Positions 1 through 8,011 are shown, counted from the first letter of the stretch. The stretch: DNA of 33,340 nucleotides from Buttiauxella agrestis ATCC 33320 (GCF_000735355.1 NZ_JMPI01000019.1:1-33340); one strand, 5' to 3'. Notes: generated from the letters alone by a model not told the origin. Program-made: numbers and translations.

Positions 1-24
1 ACAGCTACTTTGTACCTTCCAATC

Positions 25-42
25 GGCCAGCCCTCACTGGCC
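25..42. repeat. Short inverted repeat after the lipoprotein gene
   Basis: GGCCAG and CTGGCC form a 6-bp stem with a 6-base loop just beyond the lipoprotein stop codon. There is no run of T after it on the minus strand, so it is at best a weak terminator or mRNA-end stabiliser. Confidence 0.3.
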
Positions 43-50
43 AATCCCTA

Positions 51-830
51 TCAACCCCTACTTTTCCCCAGGCTAAACCGTGAATAAATCTCCTGAGCAT
101 TTGCCTGATAGGTTTGCTGTTTCGATGTTTTGACCACATCCTCCAGGTCTTTCGCTTTAGTCGTACTGGCTGGCGTGATAGGAATCGCTGTCTCGATACT
201 CGCTGGTGAATACATTTCCCAGTTACCCGTTTTGACATCAATAACGGCATAGCGGGTCAAATAGCGTAGTGAACTAATTTGATTGTTATTATTAACCGGT
301 TGATAGTCCTGCCACACAACAGAGTTAGCTTGTTTATCAAATATCCCCATCTGCAATGTTGGCCAGTAAACAATCACTGTGCTTTGTCTACCCCTTGCTC
401 CGAAATAACGTAGAGTCAACATGTAACTGTTGGTGGCAGTGGAGGGTTCTTTATTTGCAGTGATTTTTTTGGAAGGTGAAATCCCAGAGAATGTCGCGAC
501 TTTGTAGTGTTTTTCCAGCTCTTTTTGCATTTCAGTATCAGGGGTTTTCTCTCCTGACTGCACCAAAATAATTGAAGCATTGCGTGGGATGCTTATTTCA
601 TCTTCGGCCTGGGCGAGAGCATCCTGGATATCCTCTTCCGTGATCTCCGCAGAAGGATCCCAACCGAAAAGTTCTTGCTCAGTTAATTGAGGTGATACAA
701 CTGGGCGCGGTTTATATGTCGATTTTTGAGCATCAATAAATTTTCCTTGTTGACCGCATCCAGTTAGTGACAGGCAAAAAATAGCAGACGTGATTCCAAC
801 AATGATCTTTTTAGTTTCCATTCTAATCAT
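51..830 (-). CDS. Unrecognised lipoprotein
   Basis: I do not recognise this 259-residue protein. Its N-terminus is a classic lipoprotein signal: a short basic start, a hydrophobic core, and a lipobox LTGC ending at Cys25, so it should be lipid-anchored in the cell envelope. The mature part is hydrophilic with no further membrane segment; it has an acidic stretch around residues 52-78 (many D/E) and a later region rich in Y, T and aromatic residues. Start choice is uncertain: ATG at 830 has an AAGG only 3 bases upstream, while the second ATG at 821 (METKK...) would have a distant one. The lipobox is in frame for both. It lies in the same direction as the permease gene but upstream of it in position and is separated from it by a terminator, so it is not an obvious part of the purine cluster. 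The reading frame is intact; function unknown. Confidence 0.75.
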   Translation of the reverse strand: MIRMETKKIIVGITSAIFCLSLTGCGQQGKFIDAQKSTYKPRPVVSPQLTEQELFGWDPSAEITEEDIQDALAQAEDEISIPRNASIILVQSGEKTPDTEMQKELEKHYKVATFSGISPSKKITANKEPSTATNSYMLTLRYFGARGRQSTVIVYWPTLQMGIFDKQANSVVWQDYQPVNNNNQISSLRYLTRYAVIDVKTGNWEMYSPASIETAIPITPASTTKAKDLEDVVKTSKQQTYQANAQEIYSRFSLGKSRG

Positions 831-937
831 GCACCTTATCAGCAGCTTGCAATGGTTCCGGCTAACTGAAAATAATAAGGTACGGAAGGGAAAATGGCTC
901 TTTGATAACGTGTCGGATTTCGTACTAATTAATTTGA

Positions 938-969
938 AAAGGCCTAAGTCTGCAACAACTCAGGCCTTT
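938..969 (-). terminator. Intrinsic terminator of the permease gene
   Basis: AAAGGCCT and AGGCCTTT pair as an 8-bp stem just past the permease stop codon. The stem can extend with AGT/ACT inside, and on the minus strand it is followed by TTTT. The symmetry may let it act in both directions, but no plus-strand gene ends here. Confidence 0.7.
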
Positions 970-982
970 ATCGTTCGCAAGA

Positions 983-2476
983 TTACTCTTTTGAAGCCGC
1001 AACCTGCCCATTAAAGTCAGCAACTTCATTCACTTTCTCGGCACGAGCCAGCCAGCGGTAGCAGCCTGCGCTCATGAATGCGCCGATAAACCAGCTAAAG
1101 TTTGCCACTTCATGAAGTGAAGGAGTAAAGCTGATGGTCAGACACACTGCGACGGATGGCACCAGAGCAAGAATCGCTTTTGGGTTGAAGCCCCCTTTGT
1201 ACCAGTAGCGTCCTTTAGGAGTGGCATCAAACAGATCGTCGACATAAATTTTGCTGCGTTTGATGATGTAGAAATCAGTCAGCAAAATCCCGAACAGCGG
1301 CCCAATAAACGATCCCAGCACGTCCAGCGTGTAGTGAATAAGTTCAGGGGACTGGAACAGGTTCCACGGTGTCAGTAATACAGAGCCCACGGCCGCAATC
1401 ATCCCGCCTGTGCGGAAGCTAATCTTCTGCGGTGAGCAGTTCGAGAAGTCGAAAGCGGGTGATACGAAGTTCGCGACGATATTAATGCCGATAGTGGCGG
1501 TAATCATGGTCAGCAAACCAATTGCCATCGCGAGGCTGTTGCCAACATGACTGACAGTTTCGATTGGGTCTGTAATCATTTTTCCAAACAACGATTGGGT
1601 GCCGGATACGATAACCACGGTCACAATCGAGAACAGCAGGAAGTTGAACGGAAGTCCCCAGCGGTTGCCACGGCGGATCTCTTTCATGCTTTTACCGTAG
1701 CGCGAGAAGTCACCGAAGTTGAGTAATGGGCCGGAGAAGTATGAAACCACCAGTGCAGTTGCGGTCAGCATTTGCCATGCTTGTTCGCCAGAAGTGAGTT
1801 GTTTACTGGCAAGAGTAAACGAAATTCCATCAAATCCTGTTTGATACAAAATCCAGCCCGCCAGGGCCATCATCACCACATAAACCGCAGGTCCGGCGAT
1901 ATCAATAAAGCGTTTAATCGCATTCATGCCGTGCCAGAACACCATCGCCTGTAGCACCCACATGATGCCAAAGCAGACCCACCCGAGATGCGAAAGACCG
2001 AGAAAGTGCCCGGTGGTCATTGGCGCAAGTGACGGCCAGAACTTGAGCATAACGAGCATCAGGGCGTTGGCTGCCAGCCAGGTCTGAATGCCGTACCAGG
2101 CGAATGCGATAAGACCGCGAATCACAGCCGGAATATTGGCCCCAAATACGCCAAATGCCTGGCGGCAAATGACGGCATAAGGCACACCCGCCATCTGGCT
2201 TGGTTTAGCGACCAGGTTTGCACACAGTTGCACGATGCAAATTCCGACCAACAGGCAAAGCAAAACCTGCCAACTCGCCAGCCCTAACGTGAAGAAACTG
2301 GCTGCGACCACATAGCCGCCCATACTGTGCACGTCGGACATCCAGAAAGAAAAAATATTGTACCAGGACCATGTCTGGTTGCGCGTCGGCGCCAGATCAT
2401 CATTACACAGGCGCGGGCTGTACCCGGCATTGGCGCTATCGGTCAAAACTGATGACGTGTTTTCATTGTTTGGCAT
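983..2476 (-). CDS. NCS1-family permease, probably for allantoin or a related ureide
   Basis: This 497-residue membrane protein belongs to the nucleobase:cation symporter-1 family (Mhp1, PucI, allantoin permease AllW/YbbW). It has about twelve hydrophobic segments and the usual N-terminal pattern: a polar tail with P-T-R-x-Q-T-W-x-W-Y-N, then F-W-M-S-D-V-H, then a conserved G-V-P-Y-A. The frame is open back to an ATG at 2551, but the ATG at 2476 is preferred because AAAGGAG lies 8 bases upstream and a -24/-12-like promoter sits between the two ATGs. It diverges from hpxA-puuE, which supports import of allantoin or another purine-ring product for nitrogen. Family assignment is firm; the exact substrate is inferred from context. 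Hydantoins or uracil-like substrates are alternatives. Confidence 0.9.
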   Translation of the reverse strand: MPNNENTSSVLTDSANAGYSPRLCNDDLAPTRNQTWSWYNIFSFWMSDVHSMGGYVVAASFFTLGLASWQVLLCLLVGICIVQLCANLVAKPSQMAGVPYAVICRQAFGVFGANIPAVIRGLIAFAWYGIQTWLAANALMLVMLKFWPSLAPMTTGHFLGLSHLGWVCFGIMWVLQAMVFWHGMNAIKRFIDIAGPAVYVVMMALAGWILYQTGFDGISFTLASKQLTSGEQAWQMLTATALVVSYFSGPLLNFGDFSRYGKSMKEIRRGNRWGLPFNFLLFSIVTVVIVSGTQSLFGKMITDPIETVSHVGNSLAMAIGLLTMITATIGINIVANFVSPAFDFSNCSPQKISFRTGGMIAAVGSVLLTPWNLFQSPELIHYTLDVLGSFIGPLFGILLTDFYIIKRSKIYVDDLFDATPKGRYWYKGGFNPKAILALVPSVAVCLTISFTPSLHEVANFSWFIGAFMSAGCYRWLARAEKVNEVADFNGQVAASKE

Positions 2477-2527
2477 GAAATCTGCTCCTTTAAAAACAGA
2501 TGCTGACGGAATGTCTGCAACTTTCGT

Positions 2528-2543
2528 TGCATTAACCAGGCCA
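2528..2543 (-). promoter_or_regulatory. Candidate sigma-54 promoter for the permease
   Basis: On the minus strand TGGCCTGGTTAATGCA has the invariant GG-N10-GC spacing of -24/-12 promoters, with three mismatches to TGGCACGN4TTGCA. Predicted transcription would start near 2517, about 40 bases before the ATG at 2476. A similar copy lies exactly 60 bp upstream (2588-2602). Confidence 0.45.
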
Positions 2544-2544
2544 G

Positions 2545-2563
2545 GTTTCATGTTTTGTGGAAC
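2545..2563. promoter_or_regulatory. Imperfect GTTTCA/TGGAAC inverted repeat
   Basis: GTTTCA, 7 bases, then TGGAAC lies in the divergent permease-hpxA spacer. On the minus strand the right arm reads TTTGTTCCAC, one base from the TTTGTTTCAC seen in the palindrome beside hpxU. It may be a variant HpxU site, though its spacing differs (7 rather than 16 between the inner hexamers). Confidence 0.3.
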
Positions 2564-2587
2564 AAATGGATTATTCAGGCTTTTTGG

Positions 2588-2603
2588 TGCATTAATAAGG
2601 CCG
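2588..2603 (-). promoter_or_regulatory. Second -24/-12-like copy upstream of the permease
   Basis: On the minus strand CGGCCTTATTAATGCA keeps GG-N10-GC and matches the element at 2528-2543 at 13 of 15 core positions, 60 bp further upstream. It is weaker because the base before GG is C and -12 reads ATGC. It could be a second promoter, a decoy, or a repeat that binds another protein. Confidence 0.3.
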
Positions 2604-2696
2604 CGCGGTTAATCGTTGCGCTTTGCCATGGTGCAATTGAACATTTTGTTGCCCGGATCTGGTGCTAAACCCCGGGAAAAATACAGAGGACTCAAT

Positions 2697-3434
2697 ATGA
2701 CGAAACATTTGATCCAGGTGATCAACCCAAATACTAACGTTGCGATGACACACACCATCGCGCAGGCGGCGCGAAGCGTTGCTGCACCTTCCAGCGAAAT
2801 TATTGCCGTTTGCCCAACGCAAGGTGTGGAATCTATTGAAGGGCATTTTGATGAAGCCATTGCCGCCATTGGTGTGCTTGAGCAAATCAAGCGCGGCAAG
2901 GAGCAGGGAGTGAGCGGCCATGTTATTGCCTGTTTTGGCGATCCGGGTTTGCTGGCCGCGCGTGAACTCGCCAGTGGGCCGGTTATCGGCATCGCAGAAG
3001 CGGCAATGCACGCTGCAACGATGGTTGCGACACGTTTCTCCATTGTGACCACCTTGCCGCGCACCGTGATTATTGCGCGTCATTTATTACGCCAGTATGG
3101 CTTCGAGCACCACTGCGCGGCGTTGCATGCGATTGATCTCCCGGTGCTGGCTTTGGAAGATGGCACGGGTCTTGCTCAGATGAAGGTACGCGAGCGTTGT
3201 ATACAAGCCATGAAAGAAGATAACAGCGGAGCTATTGTGCTCGGTTGTGGCGGGATGGCTAATCTTGCGCGGGAACTGACTGCTGAGTTGGGTATTCCCG
3301 TAATTGATGGCGTCACGGCTGCGGTGAAAATGGTCGAATCCCTCATCGCACTTGGCCTTGGAACCAGTAAACACGGTGATCTCGCGTATCCGAATAAAAA
3401 GCCGTTATCCGGCTGTTTTGACATGCTGAGTTGA
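2697..3434 (+). CDS. hpxA: Allantoin racemase (Asp/Glu/hydantoin racemase family)
   Basis: This 245-residue cytoplasmic protein of the Asp/Glu/hydantoin racemase family interconverts S- and R-allantoin. Two catalytic cysteines are visible: Cys79 in the V-I-A-C-F-G-D-P motif and Cys184 in V-L-G-C-G-G-M, the paired acid/base residues of this cofactor-independent fold. The N-terminal I-N-P-N-T motif is also typical. The frame is open from 2616, but the start is placed at 2697, where AGAGGA lies just upstream and family proteins begin (MTKHLIQVINPNT). It is followed 30 bases later by puuE, so the two are probably co-transcribed, linking racemisation to ring opening. Assignment to allantoin rather than other hydantoins rests on this context and on the known Klebsiella HpxA. 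Confidence 0.9.
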   Translation: MTKHLIQVINPNTNVAMTHTIAQAARSVAAPSSEIIAVCPTQGVESIEGHFDEAIAAIGVLEQIKRGKEQGVSGHVIACFGDPGLLAARELASGPVIGIAEAAMHAATMVATRFSIVTTLPRTVIIARHLLRQYGFEHHCAALHAIDLPVLALEDGTGLAQMKVRERCIQAMKEDNSGAIVLGCGGMANLARELTAELGIPVIDGVTAAVKMVESLIALGLGTSKHGDLAYPNKKPLSGCFDMLS

Positions 3435-3464
3435 TTTTCTGGCTCGGCTCATAAGGACCGAACC

Positions 3465-4421
3465 ATGAATGAAGCACCAAAAACTAAAAACTATCACTTT
3501 ACCGAGAACTACCCGCGCGACATGAAAGGTTATGCGAGTAAGCCGCCACACGCGCAGTGGCCGAATAACGCCCGAGTTGCCGTGCAATTTGTCCTCAATT
3601 TTGAAGAGGGTGGTGAAAACCACGTACTGCACGGCGATGCCGGTTCCGAGCAATTTCTTTCGGATATTATCGGCGCCGCGAGTTTTCCCGACCGCCATAT
3701 GTCGATGGACTCACTCTATGAATATGGCTCGCGCGCCGGGTTCTGGCGCATCCACAATGAATTCCAGAAACGCGGCCTCACCATGAGCATTTTTGGTGTC
3801 GCAATGGCTCTGGCGCGAAACCCTGAAATCGTCGCCGCAATAAAAGCCGCTGATTATGACGTGGTGAGCCATGGCTGGCGCTGGATCCACTATCAAAACC
3901 TCGACGAAGCTACAGAGCGTCAGCACATGCACCAGGCGATAGAAATCCTCGAAGATTTGTTCGGCAACAAACCGCTGGGTTGGTACACCGGGCGCGACAG
4001 CCCTAATACGCGTCGTCTGGTGGCGGAGAATGGCGGTTTTCTTTATGACAGCGATTATTACGGCGATGATTTGCCATTCTGGAGCAAAGTCACCTGTAGC
4101 GACGGCAGCGTAAAACCTCATCTGGTGGTGCCGTATACTCTCGATGCTAACGACATGCGCTTCGCCACCGCGCAGGGTTTTAACACCGCCGAGCAGTTTT
4201 ATACCTATCTTAAAGACAGTTTTGATGTGTTGTATGAGGAAGGGGAAACCGCGCCGAAAATGATGTCGATTGGTATGCATTGCCGCTTGTTGGGGCGCCC
4301 TGGTCGCTTCAAAGCGCTACAACGTTTTCTGGATTATGTGCAGCAACATGACGATGTGTGGATTTGCCGTCGTCAGGATATTGCCGAGCATTGGGTGAAG
4401 ACGCATCCATTTAAGGAATGA
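3465..4421 (+). CDS. puuE: Allantoinase PuuE (polysaccharide-deacetylase fold)
   Basis: This 318-residue protein matches PuuE, the allantoinase that belongs to the polysaccharide-deacetylase (NodB-like) superfamily and is unrelated to the zinc amidohydrolase allantoinases (AllB, HpxB). It opens allantoin to allantoate. Visible family features are the N-terminal N-Y-P-R-D-M-K-G-Y segment, V-Q-F-V-L-N-F-E-E-G-G, the S-H-G-W-R-W stretch and the late M-M-S-I-G-M-H-C-R-L. The ATG at 3465 has AAGGA 7 bases upstream. It follows hpxA in the same transcription unit and ends before a perfect hairpin shared with the converging hpxWXYZ unit. No zinc-type allantoinase is in the window, so PuuE is expected to carry this step. 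Confidence in family is high; length is normal. Confidence 0.93.
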   Translation: MNEAPKTKNYHFTENYPRDMKGYASKPPHAQWPNNARVAVQFVLNFEEGGENHVLHGDAGSEQFLSDIIGAASFPDRHMSMDSLYEYGSRAGFWRIHNEFQKRGLTMSIFGVAMALARNPEIVAAIKAADYDVVSHGWRWIHYQNLDEATERQHMHQAIEILEDLFGNKPLGWYTGRDSPNTRRLVAENGGFLYDSDYYGDDLPFWSKVTCSDGSVKPHLVVPYTLDANDMRFATAQGFNTAEQFYTYLKDSFDVLYEEGETAPKMMSIGMHCRLLGRPGRFKALQRFLDYVQQHDDVWICRRQDIAEHWVKTHPFKE

Positions 4422-4427
4422 CTTGAG

Positions 4428-4449
4428 TGGCGGGTGCATTGACCCGCCA
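4428..4449. terminator. Hairpin between convergent puuE and hpxZ
   Basis: TGGCGGGT and ACCCGCCA form a perfect 8-bp stem with a 6-base loop. The plus strand continues into TTCTCTTT, giving a modest U-rich tail for puuE. It lies between two converging genes and may serve both. Confidence 0.65.
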
Positions 4450-4455
4450 TTCTCT

Positions 4456-4839
4456 TTAACTCATCAAGCTGACATGGGCTGCCACAATACGCCAGCCATA
4501 AGGGAATTTGACCCAGGTCTGCATCTGGCGGCCAATTTTATCGCAACCTTCCCGGGTAAATTCGGTACTGGCAACGGCCATATCATCGCCGTAGGTGGTG
4601 ATCGTTGTGTTCTGTAAAAGCCGCTCTAACCCCTGTGAAGAACGGGTATTTCGGAACGCTCTGATCTCATCGATCCCGTACAGGTTTTCACTGGCTCCGT
4701 AGCGCACGGTGCGCGGATCGGACCAGAATAACTCATCCAACACTGCAACATCGTTGCTGATCAACGCCTGTTCGTAGCGGTAAAAAGCGGCACTCACCTC
4801 ATTGACGATTGCCGGGCGATCAATATTATCTCGCATCAT
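4456..4839 (-). CDS. hpxZ: HpxZ, AtzH-like NTF2-fold protein
   Basis: This protein of about 127 residues belongs to the small AtzH/HpxZ group (former DUF3225), an NTF2/SnoaL-like fold. Visible features are N-E-V-S-A-A-F-Y-R-Y-E-Q-A-L, then L-F-W-S-D-P-R-T-V-R-Y-G, then F-R-x-T-R and a C-terminal W-R-I-V-A-A-H-V-S. The open frame begins at 4890, but the ATG at 4839 is preferred: homologues start M-R-D-N, and it lies 10 bases after the hpxY stop with an AAGG upstream. It is last in hpxWXYZ. In s-triazine degraders AtzH is a 1,3-dicarboxyurea deamidase working next to AtzG/AtzE. Here a role on a ureide or oxalurate derivative is inferred and not shown by the sequence. Confidence 0.85.
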   Translation of the reverse strand: MMRDNIDRPAIVNEVSAAFYRYEQALISNDVAVLDELFWSDPRTVRYGASENLYGIDEIRAFRNTRSSQGLERLLQNTTITTYGDDMAVASTEFTREGCDKIGRQMQTWVKFPYGWRIVAAHVSLMS

Positions 4840-4849
4840 AGTATTTACC

Positions 4850-6229
4850 TTACCTGGTGATTTTCCCTGCCAGCATACCCTGTATTTCAAGCCGATGGGC
4901 GGCTCTCAGGCAGATATCTTCTCGCCAGGGCGGCGCAATGAGCTGTACGCCAATAGGAGTGCCACTTGCGGTCATTAACGGCACCGTCACCACCGGTAAG
5001 CCGAGGAAAGAAATTGGCTGTGTCAGCATTCCCATGCTGGCTTTTACAGGAAGGTCTGTGCCGTTGATTCGCATGGTCTGCTGGCCGATAAGTGTTGCGC
5101 TGCATGGCGTAGCCGGGGCAATCAACACATCAAAATCGTCAAATATCGGTAGCGTCTTATCGCGAAACCAGGTGCGGAAACGTTGCGCCTGCGTGTACCA
5201 GGCGGATGGCGTCATTGCGCCTGCCAATAAACGTTCGCGAGAATTAATCTCAAAACGTTCGGCCTGTTCGCGTAGTGCGGGAAGATAATGATTTCCTCCT
5301 TCAGCGGCAGAGAGTAAAAATGCCGCGGAGCGTGCTAATTCGGCTTCTGGCAACGTGATGCATTCCAGCGCCTCGAGCGTGTGAGCCACTTGCGTCACGG
5401 CATTTTTGGCATCCACATCGCACCATTCCTCAAAAAAACCGCCGAGCACCGCGCAACGTAAATGTGTGGCTTGCTCTAGTTGATTGGCGACGGATTCCAT
5501 GCTTCGTGCAGACTGGAAATGATCGGCAGGATCAATACCCTGGAGCGCATCATATACCTGCGCCAGATCGTCCACGCTGAGTGCAAGGGGGCCGATATGA
5601 TCGAGGCTGGCAACAAAAGGCTGGCTGCCGCTGCGTGAAAGACGCCCGAAGGTCGGCTTCAGGCCAAACACGCCACATAGCGAAGCCGGGACGCGAATCG
5701 AGCCGTTGGTGTCGGTTCCAAGCGTAAAATTTACCATTCCAGCCGCGACGGCAGCGGCAGATCCGCCGGATGATCCCCCCGCAATGCGGGCAAAATCATG
5801 TGGATTTCGGGTCGCGCCGTAATGGCTATTTTCCGTGGTAAAACCGTAGGCGTAGGCATCCATATTCAGCGCGCCTGAAAGCATGGCTCCGGCAGCGCTT
5901 AATTGTTTGATGGCGAAGGCATCCGCACTGGCTGGAGGTTGTTTGCTAAAAAGCTCGGCGCCGGCAAGAGTTGTCACACCTTTAATATCAAAAAGGTTTT
6001 TTACCGCATAAGGCACGCCAGCTAACGGTGGCAGCGTTTCCCCGCGGGCGCGACGTTCGTCAATGTTCGCTGCTTCTTGCAGTAAACGCGGGGCGGTTAT
6101 TTCAGTGAAAGCATTAATATCAGGGTTCGATTGCTCTATTTTAGCGAGCGTAAGGCGCGCCAGTTCCTGGGCTGAAAACTCACCGGTTGCTAATCCTTGC
6201 TGAATATCGCGAATGGAAAGCGCGTTCAT
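4850..6229 (-). CDS. hpxY: HpxY, amidase-signature hydrolase (AtzE-like)
   Basis: This 459-residue amidase-signature enzyme has the full Ser-cisSer-Lys triad: Lys77 in G-V-P-Y-A-V-K, cis-Ser153 in G-G-S-S-G-G-S, and nucleophile Ser177 in G-T-D-T-N-G-S. The 24-residue spacing between the serines is the usual one. It resembles AtzE and GatA more than general amidases. Its start overlaps the hpxX stop by 4 bases (ATGA), which fits translational coupling with the small GatC/AtzG-like partner. In the hpx operon it presumably hydrolyses an amide or ureide bond in an oxalurate-type intermediate; the substrate is not established from sequence. The gene is intact and of normal length. Confidence 0.88.
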   Translation of the reverse strand: MNALSIRDIQQGLATGEFSAQELARLTLAKIEQSNPDINAFTEITAPRLLQEAANIDERRARGETLPPLAGVPYAVKNLFDIKGVTTLAGAELFSKQPPASADAFAIKQLSAAGAMLSGALNMDAYAYGFTTENSHYGATRNPHDFARIAGGSSGGSAAAVAAGMVNFTLGTDTNGSIRVPASLCGVFGLKPTFGRLSRSGSQPFVASLDHIGPLALSVDDLAQVYDALQGIDPADHFQSARSMESVANQLEQATHLRCAVLGGFFEEWCDVDAKNAVTQVAHTLEALECITLPEAELARSAAFLLSAAEGGNHYLPALREQAERFEINSRERLLAGAMTPSAWYTQAQRFRTWFRDKTLPIFDDFDVLIAPATPCSATLIGQQTMRINGTDLPVKASMGMLTQPISFLGLPVVTVPLMTASGTPIGVQLIAPPWREDICLRAAHRLEIQGMLAGKITR

Positions 6230-6414
6230 AGTTTATAAACCCCCGCGACTTCCTGACGTTCAGGCAAGGGAAAATCCATTAACGGCTCTGCCAGTTTCTC
6301 CATGCGAGTCAATTGCACTTCAAGTTCCTGGCGGCGTGGCTCATCAACGGGAACGTCGAGCAGTTGCTCCATGACTTTGATGTACGCGGGCCAGTCGATA
6401 GAATTTAATAGCAT
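6226..6414 (-). CDS. hpxX: HpxX, small AtzG/GatC-like partner subunit
   Basis: This 62-residue protein of the DUF4089/AtzG group has the typical layout: a short helix (W-P-A-Y-I-K-V-M-E-Q-L-L), R-R-Q-E-L-E-V-Q-L-x-R-M, then a tail with P-L-M-D-F-P-L-P. These proteins wrap around and stabilise an amidase-signature partner, as GatC does for GatA and AtzG for AtzE. The frame is open upstream to 6552, but ATG 6414 has AAGGAG 6 bases ahead and starts 10 bases after hpxW ends. The ATGA overlap with hpxY supports equimolar production of an HpxX-HpxY complex. Confidence 0.85.
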   Translation of the reverse strand: MLLNSIDWPAYIKVMEQLLDVPVDEPRRQELEVQLTRMEKLAEPLMDFPLPERQEVAGVYKL

Positions 6415-6424
6415 TTTGTTCTCC

Positions 6425-8011
6425 TTAGAATCCTGTGGCGCTGCCGTTACTGCGTGGGTCATATGCGCCTTCAAGCATGCCGTTGATGTGGCGCACAATG
6501 GCTCCGGCGTGGCCGACGGCCTCACTAAAATCAGGCAACGCTTCCACGTCATGTCCCAATTCGCGTAATGCTTTGAACGTTTCCGGGCTGAATCGGCCTT
6601 CTAATTTCAGGCTGTCGGAGGCTTGCCCCCAGGTTCTGCCTAATAACCAGCGTGGCGCGGTCACGGCTTCTTGTAATGGCATCCCCTGAATAACGTGGCG
6701 GGTAAAAATGGCAGCCTGAGTCTGCGGTTGCCCATCGCCGCCCATTGAGCCATAAACCATCGTGCGCCCGTCAGCCAGCCGTGCGGCGGCTGGGTTCAGC
6801 GTGTGGAACGGCTGTTTCCCAGGAGCCAGACTCAGCAAGCTTTCAGGTTGGAGGCTGAACGCCGCGCCGCGGTTTTGCCACAAAATGCCGCTTTTTGGCA
6901 GCACAACGCCGCTGCCAAACTCGTGATAAATGCTCTGAATAAATGACACCGCCAGTCCGCTGCTATCAATCACGCCCATCCATACCGTGTCGCCTGGGCC
7001 TTTGCCGGTTCCCCAGTCTGCGGCTTTAGTGTCGTCAATTTCTGCGGCCAGTGCGGCAAGGGGTTCTGGCTCCAGCAGGCTTTGGATTGAGGTGGTAATG
7101 TGGCGAGGATCGGTAATGTATTTGTCTCGCAGAGCAAAGGCTTTTTTGGTCGCTTCAACGATGCGATGAACGGTTTGAGTTTCATCGGCTTGCGCCATAT
7201 CCAGATTCTCGGTGATCCCGAGGATTGCCAACGACACCAGGCCCTGAGTCGGTGGCGTCATATTATAAACATCACCCAACTCATGGTTCAGATGCAGCGG
7301 AATGCGGCGTTTCGCACGTTGGGCGGCGAGATCCTGCAATGTGATGGGCATGCCTAAATCAGCAAGTTCTTTGGTAATCAGCGCGGCTAACGGGCCGCGA
7401 TAAAAACTATCGAGTCCTTCAACGGTCAGACGCGTCAATGTTTCAGCCAGGCGGGGTTGGGTGAAGCGGCTACCTGCGCGCGGGATTTCACCCCGGTCCA
7501 AAAACGTCTCGGCAAACCCCGCGATATTGACCAGTTCGTCATATTTGCTGTGCGTCGCCTGCGCCTGGGATTGCGTGACCGGAATACCATCTGCCGCATA
7601 GCGAATGGCGTCGGCCAGTAAACGCGAAAGCGGTAATTGCCCGCCCCCAAGTTGTGCCGCAATCTTCAGCGCTTCATCCCAGCCGCTAAGGGTTCCAGGA
7701 ACGGTCAGCGCCGCTTTGGGGCCACGATGCGGGATTGAGGAAGCGCCTGCATAAAATTCTAAAGATGCGAGAGAACCCGCAGCACCGCTGGCATCAATCG
7801 CAATCGGTTCGCCCTCTGGCGGAACAATCAGCCAGAAACCGTCACCGCCAATACCATTCATATGGGGATAAACAACGGCAATGGTTGCCGCTGCAGCCAC
7901 CATCGCTTCGATAGCGTCACCACCATGGCGCAGCACGGATAACGCAGTTTCACTGGCTAAATGATGTGGAGTGACCGCCATACCGGAAGGAGCCATATTG
8001 CTTTGCATCAT
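6425..8011 (-). CDS. hpxW: Oxamate amidohydrolase HpxW (gamma-glutamyltransferase fold)
   Basis: This 528-residue Ntn hydrolase of the gamma-glutamyltranspeptidase superfamily corresponds to HpxW of Klebsiella, which splits oxamate into oxalate and ammonia. The self-cleavage point is visible as G-P-G-D-T-V-W: Thr342 would become the N-terminal nucleophile of the small subunit, followed by the oxyanion and glycine-rich G-S-M-G-G-D-G motifs near the C-terminus. There is no signal peptide, unlike periplasmic gamma-glutamyltransferases, so it should act in the cytoplasm. Two adjacent ATGs are possible starts (8011 and 8008). It is first of hpxWXYZ and is read from a -24/-12 promoter at 8050-8065. 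A general gamma-glutamyltransferase-like role is the alternative, but the neighbours argue for oxamate. Confidence 0.9.
   Translation of the reverse strand: MMQSNMAPSGMAVTPHHLASETALSVLRHGGDAIEAMVAAAATIAVVYPHMNGIGGDGFWLIVPPEGEPIAIDASGAAGSLASLEFYAGASSIPHRGPKAALTVPGTLSGWDEALKIAAQLGGGQLPLSRLLADAIRYAADGIPVTQSQAQATHSKYDELVNIAGFAETFLDRGEIPRAGSRFTQPRLAETLTRLTVEGLDSFYRGPLAALITKELADLGMPITLQDLAAQRAKRRIPLHLNHELGDVYNMTPPTQGLVSLAILGITENLDMAQADETQTVHRIVEATKKAFALRDKYITDPRHITTSIQSLLEPEPLAALAAEIDDTKAADWGTGKGPGDTVWMGVIDSSGLAVSFIQSIYHEFGSGVVLPKSGILWQNRGAAFSLQPESLLSLAPGKQPFHTLNPAAARLADGRTMVYGSMGGDGQPQTQAAIFTRHVIQGMPLQEAVTAPRWLLGRTWGQASDSLKLEGRFSPETFKALRELGHDVEALPDFSEAVGHAGAIVRHINGMLEGAYDPRSNGSATGF

Noticed and set aside
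5-250. 81-codon minus-strand frame overlapping the lipoprotein gene
   Set aside because: It is an out-of-frame shadow of the lipoprotein end, with an Arg-rich, unconvincing composition.
2600-2696. Plus-strand sigma-54 promoter for hpxA-puuE
   Set aside because: Several GG and GC pairs were tested, but spacings are 9 rather than 10 bases; the best (GG 2607, GC 2618) is off by one, so I did not call it.
2592-3083. Long minus-strand open frames opposite hpxA
   Set aside because: They lie wholly opposite a gene with clear racemase motifs, show no recognisable family, and have no ribosome site; typical shadows in GC-rich third positions.
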